In this document: positions 35,276-43,979 of the stretch, piece by piece
Layout of the letters: each line of letters opens with the position of its first letter
Position numbering within the stretch: position 1 is the first letter of the stretch
Made by a program: the position numbers and the translations under genes
Source: Clostridia bacterium
GTDB taxonomy: Bacteria > Bacillota > Clostridia > Oscillospirales > Acutalibacteraceae
NCBI GenBank assembly: GCA_017521425.1
Contig: JAFXCQ010000012.1
Location: forward strand, 109,390 to 173,389
DNA: 64,000 nt
Direction: 5' to 3'
The notes under the pieces: generated by a model
Seen by the model: only the letters and a program-made list of their open reading frames with translations
Database searches by the model: none
What the model was told of the DNA's origin: nothing

Positions 35276-35542
35276 ATGATTAAGATACTTTTTAATTTTA
35301 AAGATAAAATAAAACAACTACCCAAATACACAAAATTTATTATTAAATCAACTTTTATTCTTGTAATTACTTGTCTTATATTATCCCTTGCCTGCTTTTT
35401 GATGAAAGATACAAGTAACAGATATTTTTTCTTAGATAATTTATCAAAAGAATTGCTTATTGTTGCCCGTAGCTGCGCTGCATTGGGAGCCATATTCGCG
35501 ATAATTGGATTTAATACAGAAAAAACAGAACTACAATCGTAA
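35276..35542 (+). CDS. Small two-helix membrane protein
   Basis: An 88-residue protein with a good ribosome site (AGGTGATT) ahead of ATG 35276. It has a basic N-terminus, a first membrane helix STFILVITCLILSLACFLM and a second near LLIVARSCAALGAIFAIIGF, joined by a polar loop with NRYFFLDN. The gene is divergent from nrdR and followed by a hairpin. I do not recognise it. In size and shape it resembles small clostridial proteins of the sporulation or stress type, but nothing proves that. Confidence 0.65.
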   Translation: MIKILFNFKDKIKQLPKYTKFIIKSTFILVITCLILSLACFLMKDTSNRYFFLDNLSKELLIVARSCAALGAIFAIIGFNTEKTELQS

Positions 35543-35557
35543 CATTGTAGTTCTGTT
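35524..35557 (+). terminator. Hairpin at the end of the small membrane protein gene
   Basis: Arms AACAGAACTACAAT and ATTGTAGTTCTGTT; it overlaps the stop codon and has only a weak T tail. Confidence 0.6.
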
Positions 35558-35704
35558 AATCTTCTGCATCATCTGACTAAGTGTAAAAGACAGCACCAGA
35601 AGCAATTTCTGATTCCGATTTTTTTCATCGGTACTGCTTCAATAAAAAATAATAGATTTACATATTGTATTCCAATAAATTATAATAAACAAATTTATTA
35701 AATG

Positions 35705-35736
35705 AAAAAACCACAATCATCAGATTGTGGTTTTTT
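35705..35736. terminator. Terminator after tRNA-Lys
   Basis: Arms AAAAAACCACAATC and GATTGTGGTTTTTT; T runs on both strands. Ends the tRNA-Lys transcript on the minus strand. Confidence 0.85.
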
Positions 35737-35737
35737 C

Positions 35738-35813
35738 TGGTGAGTTATCGGAGATTCGAACTCCGGACACCCTGCTTAAAAGGCAGGTGCTCTGCCTACT
35801 GAGCTAATAACTC
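35738..35813 (-). tRNA. tRNA-Lys(UUU)
   Basis: 76-base tRNA: acceptor GAGTTAT/ATAACTC, D-stem GCTC/GAGC, anticodon stem CTGCC/GGCAG-type with loop CTTTTAA, T-loop TTCGAAT, encoded CCA. No separate promoter is clear, so it may be read from secG through a weak hairpin (35822-35842). Confidence 0.95.
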
Positions 35814-35821
35814 ATTTATTT

Positions 35822-35842
35822 AAACCTCAATAAATGAGGTTT
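35822..35842 (-). terminator. Weak hairpin between secG and tRNA-Lys
   Basis: AAACCTCA...TGAGGTTT overlapping the secG stop. The stem is short and the tail is AAATAAA, so read-through into tRNA-Lys is likely. Confidence 0.4.
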
Positions 35843-36101
35843 ATTTTAAAAATGCAAAAAGGATAATTGCAACAAGTGTTGTTACCATAAAAACAACTGC
35901 AAGAATCTTTGTCAAGAAAGCAAATCTTGCTTCCTTTGAGCGACCCTTGTTCTTCTCGTAGAAAGAATCAGAGCCACCAGCGATTGCACCTGAAAGACCA
36001 GCTTGACGACTTTGCTGAAGCATAACAAGCACAATTATTAAAAAAGATGCAACAATAAGAATGCCACCTATTAAAAAATGGTACCAAGCAAGTTCTGTCA
36101 T
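35841..36101 (-). CDS. secG: Preprotein translocase subunit SecG
   Basis: An 86-residue membrane protein with two helices, a partner of SecY and SecE in protein export. It has the family middle VLVMLQQSRQAGLSGAIAGGSDSFYEKNKGRS between the helices. The ribosome site AGGAGG precedes ATG 36101. Its promoter shares a 15-base block with the rplM promoter. Confidence 0.96.
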   Translation of the reverse strand: MTELAWYHFLIGGILIVASFLIIVLVMLQQSRQAGLSGAIAGGSDSFYEKNKGRSKEARFAFLTKILAVVFMVTTLVAIILFAFLK

Positions 36102-36141
36102 TTGCCCTGTCCTCCTGATGTTTTAGCACTTCTCTCTTGAG

Positions 36142-36179
36142 TGCCTTGATATATTAACACAGACTTTTATAAAATGCAA
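36142..36179 (-). promoter_or_regulatory. secG promoter
   Basis: Minus-strand TTGCAT (36179-36174), 17-base spacer, TAATAT (36156-36151). The -10 and next nine bases (TAATATATCAAGGCA) are identical, in the same register, to those of rplM. A short stem GCACT/AGTGC follows in the leader. Confidence 0.65.
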
Positions 36180-36221
36180 GTCTTTTTTTAAAATTTTTTC
36201 ATTTTTTTTAATTTTTATGTA

Positions 36222-36249
36222 TTATCAATAAAAAAAAGCATATTATAAT
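36222..36249 (+). promoter_or_regulatory. Promoter of the rod-shaped RNA
   Basis: TTATCA (36222-36227), 16-base spacer, TATAAT (36244-36249). The -35 is weak, but the -10 is exact and lies five bases before the first helix. Confidence 0.55.
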
Positions 36250-36253
36250 GTCA

Positions 36254-36402
36254 GCAGATAACCTTTTTAATAAATTTTGCGTTTGTTTTGAAAGAGAAAA
36301 TTCTGAGCTGATATCAATAGTATTGAAATCACTTTAACAATTTATACACCTTTCAAATAAGTTTATCTGCCCAGCCGACTCGTTACGAGTCGGCTGTTTT
36401 TT
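36254..36402 (+). ncRNA. Rod-shaped structured RNA of unknown family
   Basis: Three nested perfect helices are seen: GCAGATAA (36254-36261) with TTATCTGC (36363-36370); TTTGAAAG (36287-36294) with CTTTCAAA (36350-36357); and TGAT-A-TCAAT with ATTGA-A-ATCA (36309-36331) around a three-base loop. Between the second and third helix is a large two-sided bubble of about 14 and 18 bases. A terminator follows at 36372-36402. A TATAAT box lies at 36244-36249. There is no open frame. The overall shape, a long rod with a central bubble, is like 6S RNA, but I cannot match it to a family. It is antisense to neither neighbour. Confidence 0.65.
36372..36402 (+). terminator. Strong terminator on the plus strand
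   Basis: Arms CAGCCGACTCG and CGAGTCGGCTG with loop TTA, followed by seven T on the plus strand only. It therefore serves the plus-strand RNA, not parC. Confidence 0.9.
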
Positions 36403-38642
36403 TAATCTAACAATGAAAGCTGTTCTGCAGTATCATCTGCGCTTAAGGTCGCACCAGCAGCAGGTAAGGTTTTTGTTCTGTATCTGTAAGGCTTGCTGAA
36501 CTCACCCTCTACATAATATCTGACACTCTGTAATTTATGATACTTTTTAAGTGTCATTACATTAACACCAGCAGTATCTTTAGTTGTTTTGATTGAAATA
36601 GCACCAGTATTAACCAATAGAACTCTGCCCGCAGTTGAATTAAGAACATACTCAACATCTTCTTTTTCATAGAATGCAGCAACCAATGGTGATTTATCAG
36701 AATATGCTTTAATAAGCTTTTTACGATTTGTTTTTGTATCGTAGCCCTGCATATTAACCTTTGCAGCCTTACCATTTTCAAAGAAGAACATCATAAAGCC
36801 TGTGTATTCATTTGTAACAATCATACAGAATGGTTTTTCATCTGCATCAAAACCAAGCTTAGAAGGTACGAAATCACCTAACACACTTGCTTTACTATCA
36901 TCAAACTCACTTGCCTTTGATTTGTAAACCTGGCATTTATCTGTAAAGAAGAGTAACTCTGCTCTGTTTGTTGTTTCAACAGTAGTAACAATTTCATCGC
37001 CTTCTTTAAGTTTCTGCTCGCCACCCATTCTTAATGAAAGTGGTGTAATCTTCTTAAAGTAGCCATCTCGGGTAAAGAATAAATGAACAGGATAATCTGG
37101 TACTTCTTCTACCTCTTCTGCTTCTTCAATCTCATCATAGATAATTTCAGTTCTTCTGTCCTTACCATATTTTTCTGAAACCTTGGTAAGTTCTTCAACA
37201 ATAATCTTCTTAACTCTTGACTTACTTGCAAGAATATCTTCCATATCCTCAATATCTTTCTTGAGTTGGTCAACATCTTCAAGTCTTTTAAGAATGTACT
37301 GTTTATTAAGGTGACGAAGTTTAATTTCCGCTACATACTCTGCCTGAATCTGGTCAATACCAAAACCAATCATCAAGTTAGGTACAACCTCTGCTTCTTC
37401 TTCGGTATTTCTGATAATTTTAATTGCTTTATCAATATCAAGAAGAATCTTTTTAAGACCTAAAAGTAAGTGAAGCTTGTCTTTAGCTTTTGTTAATTCA
37501 TAGAAAACGCGTCTATTTACACACTCTGTACGGAATGCAATCCACTCAGTAAGAATCTCTTTAACACCCATTACTCTTGGCACACCTGCAACAAGAATAT
37601 TAAAGTTTGCAGAGAACGAATCTTCAAGTGGAGTCATTTTATAAAGACGCTTCATAAGCTTTTCAGCGTCTACACCGCGTTTTAAATCAATTGTGATTTT
37701 AAGACCCTTCTTATCTGTTTCGTCACGAATATCACTAATCTCTTTTAATGACCCCGCTTTAACTTTTTCAATTATTTTTTCAATAATCGCTTCACAGGTT
37801 GTTGTTGGGGGAATTTCAGTAACATCAATACAGTTATTAGATTTATCGTAAGTGTATTTTGCTCTGAATTTAAGTGAACCACGACCTGTTCTGTACACTT
37901 CTTCAAGTGCATTACGGTCATAAATCATTTGTGAGCCACCAATAAAATCAGGTGCTTTGAGTGTTTCAAAAACATCAAAATCAGGGTTTTTAATAATGCC
38001 GATTGTAGTGTCACAAAGTTCCTTTAAGTTAAAAGAACAGATATTACTTGCCATACCAACCGCAATACCACTGTTAGTGTTAAGTAGCACACTGGGGAAA
38101 GAAACAGGTAAAAGAGTTGGTTCTTTCATTGTACTGTCGTAGTTATCTACAAAATCAACAGTATCCTTATCAATATCATTAAAAAGCTCAGCACAAATAC
38201 TCTCAAGTTTCGCTTCAGTATAACGGGATGCTGCGTAAACCATATTCTTAGAATATGATTTACCGAAGTTACCCTTACTGTCAACATAAGGGTGTAAAAG
38301 TGTTTCGTTACCTCTTGAAAGACGCACCATTGTTTCGTAAATCGCTGCATCACCGTGAGGGTTTAACTGCATTGTTCTACCAACAATATTAGCAGATTTA
38401 ATTCTACCACCATTTATTAAGCCCATTTTATACATTGTATAAAGGAGTTTACGGTGAGATGGTTTAAAACCATCTATTTCAGGAATGGCACGGGAAACAA
38501 TAACACTCATAGCATAAGGCATAAAGTTTGTTTCGAGTGTTTCTGTAATTGGTTGACAAACAACCTCACCCGCACCAATAATATTAGCTTTTACTTCTTC
38601 AGTATTATTCACTTCAGGTGTTTCTTTTTTCTTTCTTGCCAT
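36402..38642 (-). CDS. parC: Topoisomerase IV subunit A (ParC / GyrA family)
   Basis: A 746-residue type IIA topoisomerase breakage-reunion subunit. The catalytic Tyr is Tyr141 in AASRYTEAK. The quinolone-pocket segment is NPHGDAAIYE, with Ala99 where most enzymes have Ser, and Glu103. The coiled-coil tower and C-gate span about 340-500; a reduced set of beta-pinwheel blades follows. It lies 14 bases after parE. In this clostridial group such pairs exist beside a true gyrase, hence ParC, but a gyrase-like role is not excluded. Confidence 0.9.
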   Translation of the reverse strand: MARKKKETPEVNNTEEVKANIIGAGEVVCQPITETLETNFMPYAMSVIVSRAIPEIDGFKPSHRKLLYTMYKMGLINGGRIKSANIVGRTMQLNPHGDAAIYETMVRLSRGNETLLHPYVDSKGNFGKSYSKNMVYAASRYTEAKLESICAELFNDIDKDTVDFVDNYDSTMKEPTLLPVSFPSVLLNTNSGIAVGMASNICSFNLKELCDTTIGIIKNPDFDVFETLKAPDFIGGSQMIYDRNALEEVYRTGRGSLKFRAKYTYDKSNNCIDVTEIPPTTTCEAIIEKIIEKVKAGSLKEISDIRDETDKKGLKITIDLKRGVDAEKLMKRLYKMTPLEDSFSANFNILVAGVPRVMGVKEILTEWIAFRTECVNRRVFYELTKAKDKLHLLLGLKKILLDIDKAIKIIRNTEEEAEVVPNLMIGFGIDQIQAEYVAEIKLRHLNKQYILKRLEDVDQLKKDIEDMEDILASKSRVKKIIVEELTKVSEKYGKDRRTEIIYDEIEEAEEVEEVPDYPVHLFFTRDGYFKKITPLSLRMGGEQKLKEGDEIVTTVETTNRAELLFFTDKCQVYKSKASEFDDSKASVLGDFVPSKLGFDADEKPFCMIVTNEYTGFMMFFFENGKAAKVNMQGYDTKTNRKKLIKAYSDKSPLVAAFYEKEDVEYVLNSTAGRVLLVNTGAISIKTTKDTAGVNVMTLKKYHKLQSVRYYVEGEFSKPYRYRTKTLPAAGATLSADDTAEQLSLLD

Positions 38643-38656
38643 AACTTCACCCCACC

Positions 38657-40657
38657 TTAAGAAATATCTGCAAGGTCAATATACAAATGACCGTTTTCTG
38701 CTATAAATTCTTTTCTTTCTGCAAGATTGTCTCCTAAAAGAAGTTCAAACTTCTCGGCAATCAATTCTTCAACATCATTTGGCTCAACTTTAATAAGACG
38801 GCGTGTCTGTGGATTCATAGTTGTAAGCCACATCATATCAGCATCGTTTTCACCAAGACCTTTTGAACGCTGAATTGTATATTTGGCATCACCAATTTCT
38901 TCTAAAGCCATCGCTTTCTCTTTTTCTGTATAAGCAAACCAGGTCTGACCTTTTGAAGTAATTTCATAAAGTGGTGATTCTGCAATAAATACTTTACCTT
39001 CTTTTAATAAAGTTGGCATAAGTCTGTAAATCATTGTAAGAATAAGAGTTCTTATGTGGAATCCATCAACATCAGCATCGGTACAAATTATAATTTTGCT
39101 CCAACGAAGGTTATCTAAATTGAATGAAGATAAATCTTTATTTGATTTTGATGAAACCTCAACACCGCAACCTAAAACCTTAATTAAATCGGTAATAATT
39201 TCACTTTTGAAAATTCTGTTATAATCAAATTTCAGACAGTTAAGAATTTTACCACGAACAGGAATAACTGCCTGGAATGATGAGTCACGAGCTTGTTTAC
39301 AAGCACCGAGAGCAGAGTCACCCTCAACTATGAAGATTTCCCTTTCATTAGGGTCTTTGCTACGACAATCAACAAATTTTTCTACTCTTGAAGTCATATC
39401 ATTTGAGCTTGCAAGAGTCTTTTTAAGATTTAATCTTGTAGTTTCTGCTTTAATTCTTGAACGCATATTTATAAGCACTTGCTCACAAATTTTATCAGCA
39501 TCAAGTTTATTCTCAATAAAATACACTTCAAGCTGGTGACGGATAAACTCTGTCATTGCATCCTGAATAAATTTATTTGTTATAGCTTTTTTAGTTTGGT
39601 TTTCATAAGAGGTCTGTGTTGAGAATGATGATATAACAAGTACAAGGCAGTCTTCAACATCCTGAAAACTGATTTTAGCATCAGTTTTAGTGTATTTACT
39701 GTTTTGCTTTAAATAAGCATCAATCTGTGCAACAAAAGCGCTTTTTACCGCTTTTTCAGGAGCACCACCATATTCAAGCCAGCTTGAGTTATGATAATAC
39801 TCTTTTAATTGCTTTTTATTTGAGAAACAAAGAGCAATATTCATTTTCAATTTATAATCAGGCTTATCTGCACGGTCTCTACCCTTACGGTCTGCTTGCC
39901 AGAACTGAACTGTACTAAGACCATCTTCACCAATAAATTCATTAACATAGTCAACAATACCATTATTATAAACAAATTCAAAGGTTTCAAATTTTGTTTC
40001 AGTAAGCTGATTTTTAAGAATAAATTTAACACCTGCATTAACAACAGATTGTCTTTTTAAAACATCCTGAAAATATTCAAGTGGAACATCAATATCAGTA
40101 AACACCTTTAAGTCAGGACGCCATTTAATTCTTGAACCGGTATCCTTTTTATCGTAAGGTGTTTTCTTCATTTCACCATCAATTTCACCTTGTTTGAATG
40201 AAAGCTCATAACAGTAACCACCTGTATGTATTTCTGCTTCCATATATTCAGAGGCATATTGAGTAGCACAAAGACCAAGACCGTTAAGACCTAAAGAATA
40301 CTCGTAGCTGCCACCCTCATTGGTGTTATATTTACCACCTGCATAAAGGTCACAGAACACGAGTTCCCAGTTATAGCACGCTTCTTTTTTGTTATAATCA
40401 ACAGGAATACCACGACCAAAGTCCTGCACTTCAATTGATTTATCAAGAAATCTTGTAACAACAATTTTATTACCATAGCCCTCACGAGCTTCGTCTATTG
40501 AGTTTGAGATAATTTCAAAAACAGAGTGCTCGCAACCTTCAAGTCCGTCAGAACCGAAAATAACCGCTGGTCTTTTACGAACTCTGTCGGCACCTTTTAA
40601 TTTTGAAATACTCTCGTTACCATAGCTTTGCTGTGTTTCGTTTTTTGCTTTCGCCAT
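38657..40657 (-). CDS. parE: Topoisomerase IV subunit B (ParE / GyrB family)
   Basis: A 666-residue ATPase subunit. The GHKL ATP site shows EIISNSIDEAREG with the catalytic Glu, VQDFGRGIPVD, and GLNGLGLCATQYAS. The TOPRIM part has IVEGDSALGACKQ and CTDADVDGFHIRTL, then QRSKGLGEN. The ribosome site lies in the AAAGGTCAGG stretch. It is co-transcribed with parC. Sequence around the ATP lid (YAGGKYNTNEGGSYEYSLGLNG) differs somewhat from standard GyrB. Confidence 0.92.
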   Translation of the reverse strand: MAKAKNETQQSYGNESISKLKGADRVRKRPAVIFGSDGLEGCEHSVFEIISNSIDEAREGYGNKIVVTRFLDKSIEVQDFGRGIPVDYNKKEACYNWELVFCDLYAGGKYNTNEGGSYEYSLGLNGLGLCATQYASEYMEAEIHTGGYCYELSFKQGEIDGEMKKTPYDKKDTGSRIKWRPDLKVFTDIDVPLEYFQDVLKRQSVVNAGVKFILKNQLTETKFETFEFVYNNGIVDYVNEFIGEDGLSTVQFWQADRKGRDRADKPDYKLKMNIALCFSNKKQLKEYYHNSSWLEYGGAPEKAVKSAFVAQIDAYLKQNSKYTKTDAKISFQDVEDCLVLVISSFSTQTSYENQTKKAITNKFIQDAMTEFIRHQLEVYFIENKLDADKICEQVLINMRSRIKAETTRLNLKKTLASSNDMTSRVEKFVDCRSKDPNEREIFIVEGDSALGACKQARDSSFQAVIPVRGKILNCLKFDYNRIFKSEIITDLIKVLGCGVEVSSKSNKDLSSFNLDNLRWSKIIICTDADVDGFHIRTLILTMIYRLMPTLLKEGKVFIAESPLYEITSKGQTWFAYTEKEKAMALEEIGDAKYTIQRSKGLGENDADMMWLTTMNPQTRRLIKVEPNDVEELIAEKFELLLGDNLAERKEFIAENGHLYIDLADIS

Positions 40658-40827
40658 TTTTATACCTGACCTTTCAAATCAACGAATATTATACCATTAT
40701 TTGTTATTTAACCTATTATATTATACAAGATATTGTAATTTAGTCAAGAATTTTTTCTTTTTTTGCATACATAGTGTCCCATAAATCATACTTTTTATTA
40801 AAATATTTTAAAGTAGTTGTGATAAAT

Positions 40828-41406
40828 ATGATGAATTATGTGTGGGTAATAATTATATTCTTTTCATTTTTCTGTGCAATTGCAACAAACAATATGTCTT
40901 CACTTTCATCTGCAGTTATTTCGGGTGGTACAGAAGCAATTACACTTGTTTTGAAATTAAGTGGAATAATCTGTTTTTGGAATGGTCTTATGGCGATTGC
41001 AGAAAAAAGCGGTTTGACACAAGTTATAAGCAAGCTGTTAAAACCAGTTATGAAGTTACTCTTTCCCAAGTTAAAAGACGAAAAAGCCAAAAACGCAATC
41101 TCTATGAATTTAACTGCGAACCTTTTAGGTCTTGGTAATGCCGCAACACCGCTCGGCTTAGAAGCAATGAAGAGATTACAGGAAAACGCATTAAAAAAAG
41201 ATACTGCAACAGATGAAATGGTAAGATTTGTAGTTTTAAATTCTGCCGCTTTACATTTAGTTCCAACAACTGTTGCATTATTAAGGCAAGAATTTGGTAG
41301 CCAGAACCCAATGGAAATATTACTACCATCAATAGTAACTTCACTTTTTAGTGTCTCTATTGGTGTTTTTATGACTTTTATTCTGCGAAAGGCTTTTAAA
41401 ATATGA
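40828..41406 (+). CDS. spmA: Spore maturation protein A
   Basis: A 192-residue membrane protein of the nucleoside-recognition (Gate) domain type. It shows GGTEAITLVLKLSGIICFWNGLM and NLLGLGNAATPLGLEAMKRL, typical of SpmA. In Bacillus SpmA and SpmB are needed for spore core dehydration. The start could be either of two adjacent ATGs (40828 or 40831); the ribosome site is weak. It overlaps spmB by four bases. Confidence 0.93.
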   Translation: MMNYVWVIIIFFSFFCAIATNNMSSLSSAVISGGTEAITLVLKLSGIICFWNGLMAIAEKSGLTQVISKLLKPVMKLLFPKLKDEKAKNAISMNLTANLLGLGNAATPLGLEAMKRLQENALKKDTATDEMVRFVVLNSAALHLVPTTVALLRQEFGSQNPMEILLPSIVTSLFSVSIGVFMTFILRKAFKI

Positions 41407-41924
41407 GTAATTTTACAGATTATATTTTACCTTTTATAGTTGCAATGATTGTTGGATTTGGTGCAATAAAGGGCTTAAATGTTTTTGATGTTTTTCTTGA
41501 CGGGGCAAAAAGTGGTTTTAAAACAGTTTTAGGTATTACACCTGCTCTTATTGGTTTAATAGTTGCAGTTAATATGCTAAAAAGCTCTGGTGGGTTAGAT
41601 GTAATATCAAATATATTTGAACCCGTTTGTAGTTTCTTAAAAATACCGAAAGAAATTACACCACTCGCAATTCTATCACCAATTTCAGGCAGTGGTACAA
41701 TTTCTATGTTTGAAACAATCTTAAAAGAATATGGTCCTGATTCATTTGTTGGCAGATGTGCTTCGATTATTATGGGTTCAACAGAAACAACCTTTTATGC
41801 AATTACACTTTATTATGGCTCTTGTAATATAAAAAACACTCGACACACATTGCCAAGTGCAATATGTGCCGATTTAGTAAGCTTTGTATTTTCATCATTT
41901 GCAGTAAAACTCTTTATTCTTTAA
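41403..41924 (+). CDS. spmB: Spore maturation protein B
   Basis: A 173-residue membrane protein, partner of SpmA. Family segments are VFDVFLDGAKSGFKTVLGITPALIGLIVAVNML, PISGSGTISMFETILKEYGPDSFVGRCASIIMGSTETTFY. Start ATG overlaps the spmA stop (ATGA). Together they indicate a lineage with endospore genes. The stop overlaps the convergent radC end by 11 bases. Confidence 0.95.
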   Translation: MSNFTDYILPFIVAMIVGFGAIKGLNVFDVFLDGAKSGFKTVLGITPALIGLIVAVNMLKSSGGLDVISNIFEPVCSFLKIPKEITPLAILSPISGSGTISMFETILKEYGPDSFVGRCASIIMGSTETTFYAITLYYGSCNIKNTRHTLPSAICADLVSFVFSSFAVKLFIL

Positions 41925-42636
41925 TTTCTGTATCAAAAAAACCATTATAACGTGAATCTTCTCTCATAGAATAATAGGAATTACGATTTATAATTATGTG
42001 ATCAGCAAGATAAATATCAAGTCTTCTGAGCATTGTAGAAACGGTCATAGTTGAATCAACATCTTGACCAGATGGTAAAGCAGAACCTTCAGGATGATTA
42101 TGAGCCATAATCACAAAAGTCGGGTCATTTTCTAAAATTTTAGAAATTGACGTTTTTAAATCAGCACTGGTACGAACAGAATCCCCTTCGGTAAACGATT
42201 CAACTTTCTTTAAGCGCATAGCAGAATCAAAACAAATAAACAACAATTTTTCATTCTTTTCGTTTAAATATTGTGACCTGACAAGTGCAACAAGTTCTTC
42301 AATACTTCTGTAAGGTGTTCTTTTAACTGCACCCTCTTTTATAACTCTTGTATAAAGTTCACCTATAGCAGCAAGCTGAATTGCACTGTTTTTACCTACA
42401 CCTGAAACTTCAGCAAGTTTTTTTGGTGAGGCTTTTATTATCTCCGAAAAAGAACCAAATTCATTAAGCAACCTGTGTGCTATTTCGTTAGTATCTTCAC
42501 GTGGTATTGAATAAAAGAGTAACAACTCGAGAAGTCTATGGTCCTCGAGTTGTTCAAATCCGTTTTTCAAAACATTTTCGCGTACTCTTTCGCGATGACC
42601 TGCGTGAACATTCTTTTTAGTTGTCTGATTACTCAT
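41914..42636 (-). CDS. radC: RadC family (JAB domain) DNA-repair-type protein
   Basis: A 240-residue protein with an N-terminal helix-hairpin-helix (SPKKLAEVSGVGKNSAIQLAA) and a C-terminal JAB metal domain with HNHPEGSALPSGQD (H-x-H ... S-x2-D). The usual HNHPSG is HNHPEG here. The true cellular role of RadC is not settled. It follows metK by 30 bases. Confidence 0.93.
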   Translation of the reverse strand: MSNQTTKKNVHAGHRERVRENVLKNGFEQLEDHRLLELLLFYSIPREDTNEIAHRLLNEFGSFSEIIKASPKKLAEVSGVGKNSAIQLAAIGELYTRVIKEGAVKRTPYRSIEELVALVRSQYLNEKNEKLLFICFDSAMRLKKVESFTEGDSVRTSADLKTSISKILENDPTFVIMAHNHPEGSALPSGQDVDSTMTVSTMLRRLDIYLADHIIINRNSYYSMREDSRYNGFFDTEIKE

Positions 42637-42666
42637 ACACCCTCCAAGAAAAAATATTCAATAAAA

Positions 42667-43851
42667 TCAGATATTTGCAGCCTTTTTAAGAGTTTCAGCC
42701 ATATCTGTTTTTTCCCAAGCAACATCGAGGTCAATTCTACCCATATGACCATAAGCAGCAAGCTCTCTGTACTGTGGCTTTCTGAGGTCAAGTTTTTCAA
42801 TAATTGCTGCAGGACGCAAATCAAAGTTTGCATTTACTATATCTTCAAGCTGTGCGTCACTTATTTTACCTGTTCCAAATGTATCAACACGAACCGAAAG
42901 AGGCTTCGCAACACCAATTGCATAAGCTAACTGTACTTCACATTTGTCAGCAAGACCTGCAGTAACAACATTTTTTGCAACATATCTTGCAGCATAAGCA
43001 GCACTTCTGTCAACCTTTGTAGGGTCTTTACCTGAGAAAGCACCGCCACCGTGACGAGAATAACCGCCATATGTATCTACAATAATTTTTCTACCAGTAA
43101 GACCACTATCACCAACAGGGCCACCAATAACGAAATTGCCTGTTGGATTCACATAGAATTTTGTATTATCATCAAGATATTTTTTAGGAATAATTGGTTT
43201 GATAACATTTTCGATAATATCCTTACGAAGAACCTCAATATCCATAGGGTCGTGTTGAGAAGAAACAACAACTGCTTCAACTCTTACAGGGTTGTCATTA
43301 TCATCATATTCTACAGTAACCTGACTCTTACCATCTGGACGAAGGTAAGTTAAAGTACCGTTCTTTCTAACCTCTGTAAGACGACGAGCTAATTTGTGTG
43401 CCAAAGAAATAGGAAGTGGCATAAGCTCTTCTGTATCGTTACAAGCGAAGCCAAACATCATTCCCTGGTCACCTGCACCGTGAAGGTTATAAGGGTCGTT
43501 CTCACCATCTTTTAACTCAAGTGATTTATCAACGCCCATAGAAATGTCAGTTGATTGCTTGTCAATAGTAGTCAAAACTGCACAAGTATTACCATCAAAA
43601 CCGCAATTAGGGTTATCAAAACCGATATCACAAACAGTTTTTCTTATAACTGCAGGAAAATCAATTTGTGCAGTAGTAGTAATTTCACCCATTACTGTAA
43701 CAACACCAGTTGTACAAGTAGTTTCACAAGCAACTCTTGCTTGTTTGTCCTGTGCTAAAATAGCATCTAAAATCGCATCAGAAACGCAGTCGCAAACTTT
43801 ATCAGGATGACCTTCAGTTACTGATTCTGATGTAAAAAATCTTCTTGCCAT
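42667..43851 (-). CDS. metK: S-adenosylmethionine synthetase
   Basis: A 394-residue MAT enzyme that joins methionine and ATP to make SAM. It has [34 protein letters not shown], the P-loop-like [21 protein letters not shown] and [23 protein letters not shown]. The ribosome site GGAGG lies ahead of ATG 43851. No SAM riboswitch is seen in its short leader. Confidence 0.98.
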   Translation of the reverse strand: MARRFFTSESVTEGHPDKVCDCVSDAILDAILAQDKQARVACETTCTTGVVTVMGEITTTAQIDFPAVIRKTVCDIGFDNPNCGFDGNTCAVLTTIDKQSTDISMGVDKSLELKDGENDPYNLHGAGDQGMMFGFACNDTEELMPLPISLAHKLARRLTEVRKNGTLTYLRPDGKSQVTVEYDDNDNPVRVEAVVVSSQHDPMDIEVLRKDIIENVIKPIIPKKYLDDNTKFYVNPTGNFVIGGPVGDSGLTGRKIIVDTYGGYSRHGGGAFSGKDPTKVDRSAAYAARYVAKNVVTAGLADKCEVQLAYAIGVAKPLSVRVDTFGTGKISDAQLEDIVNANFDLRPAAIIEKLDLRKPQYRELAAYGHMGRIDLDVAWEKTDMAETLKKAANI

Positions 43852-43902
43852 AATAAAACCTCCAAATATGACAAATATTTATTATATACATACCTATTTG
43901 CT

Positions 43903-43931
43903 ATTTTACACCATAAAAAATACATTGTCAA
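43903..43931 (-). promoter_or_regulatory. metK promoter
   Basis: Minus-strand TTGACA (43931-43926), 17-base spacer, TAAAAT (43908-43903). The leader is only about 45 bases. Confidence 0.75.
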
Positions 43932-43942
43932 GAAATAAAAAT

Positions 43943-43973
43943 AACAACAGACAACTAAATTTTGCCTGTTGTT
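43943..43973 (-). terminator. Terminator after mazF
   Basis: Arms AACAACAG and CTGTTGTT with a TTATTTTTATTT tail on the minus strand. Confidence 0.75.
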
Positions 43974-43979
43974 ACTATA

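Noticed and set aside
36372..36402. Hairpin read as the parC terminator
   Set aside because: The T run is on the plus strand only; on the minus strand the hairpin is followed by GGGCAGAT. It fits the plus-strand RNA gene instead.
43852..43960. SAM riboswitch ahead of metK
   Set aside because: The leader from the predicted start site to the ATG is only about 45 bases with no SAM-I type pairing.
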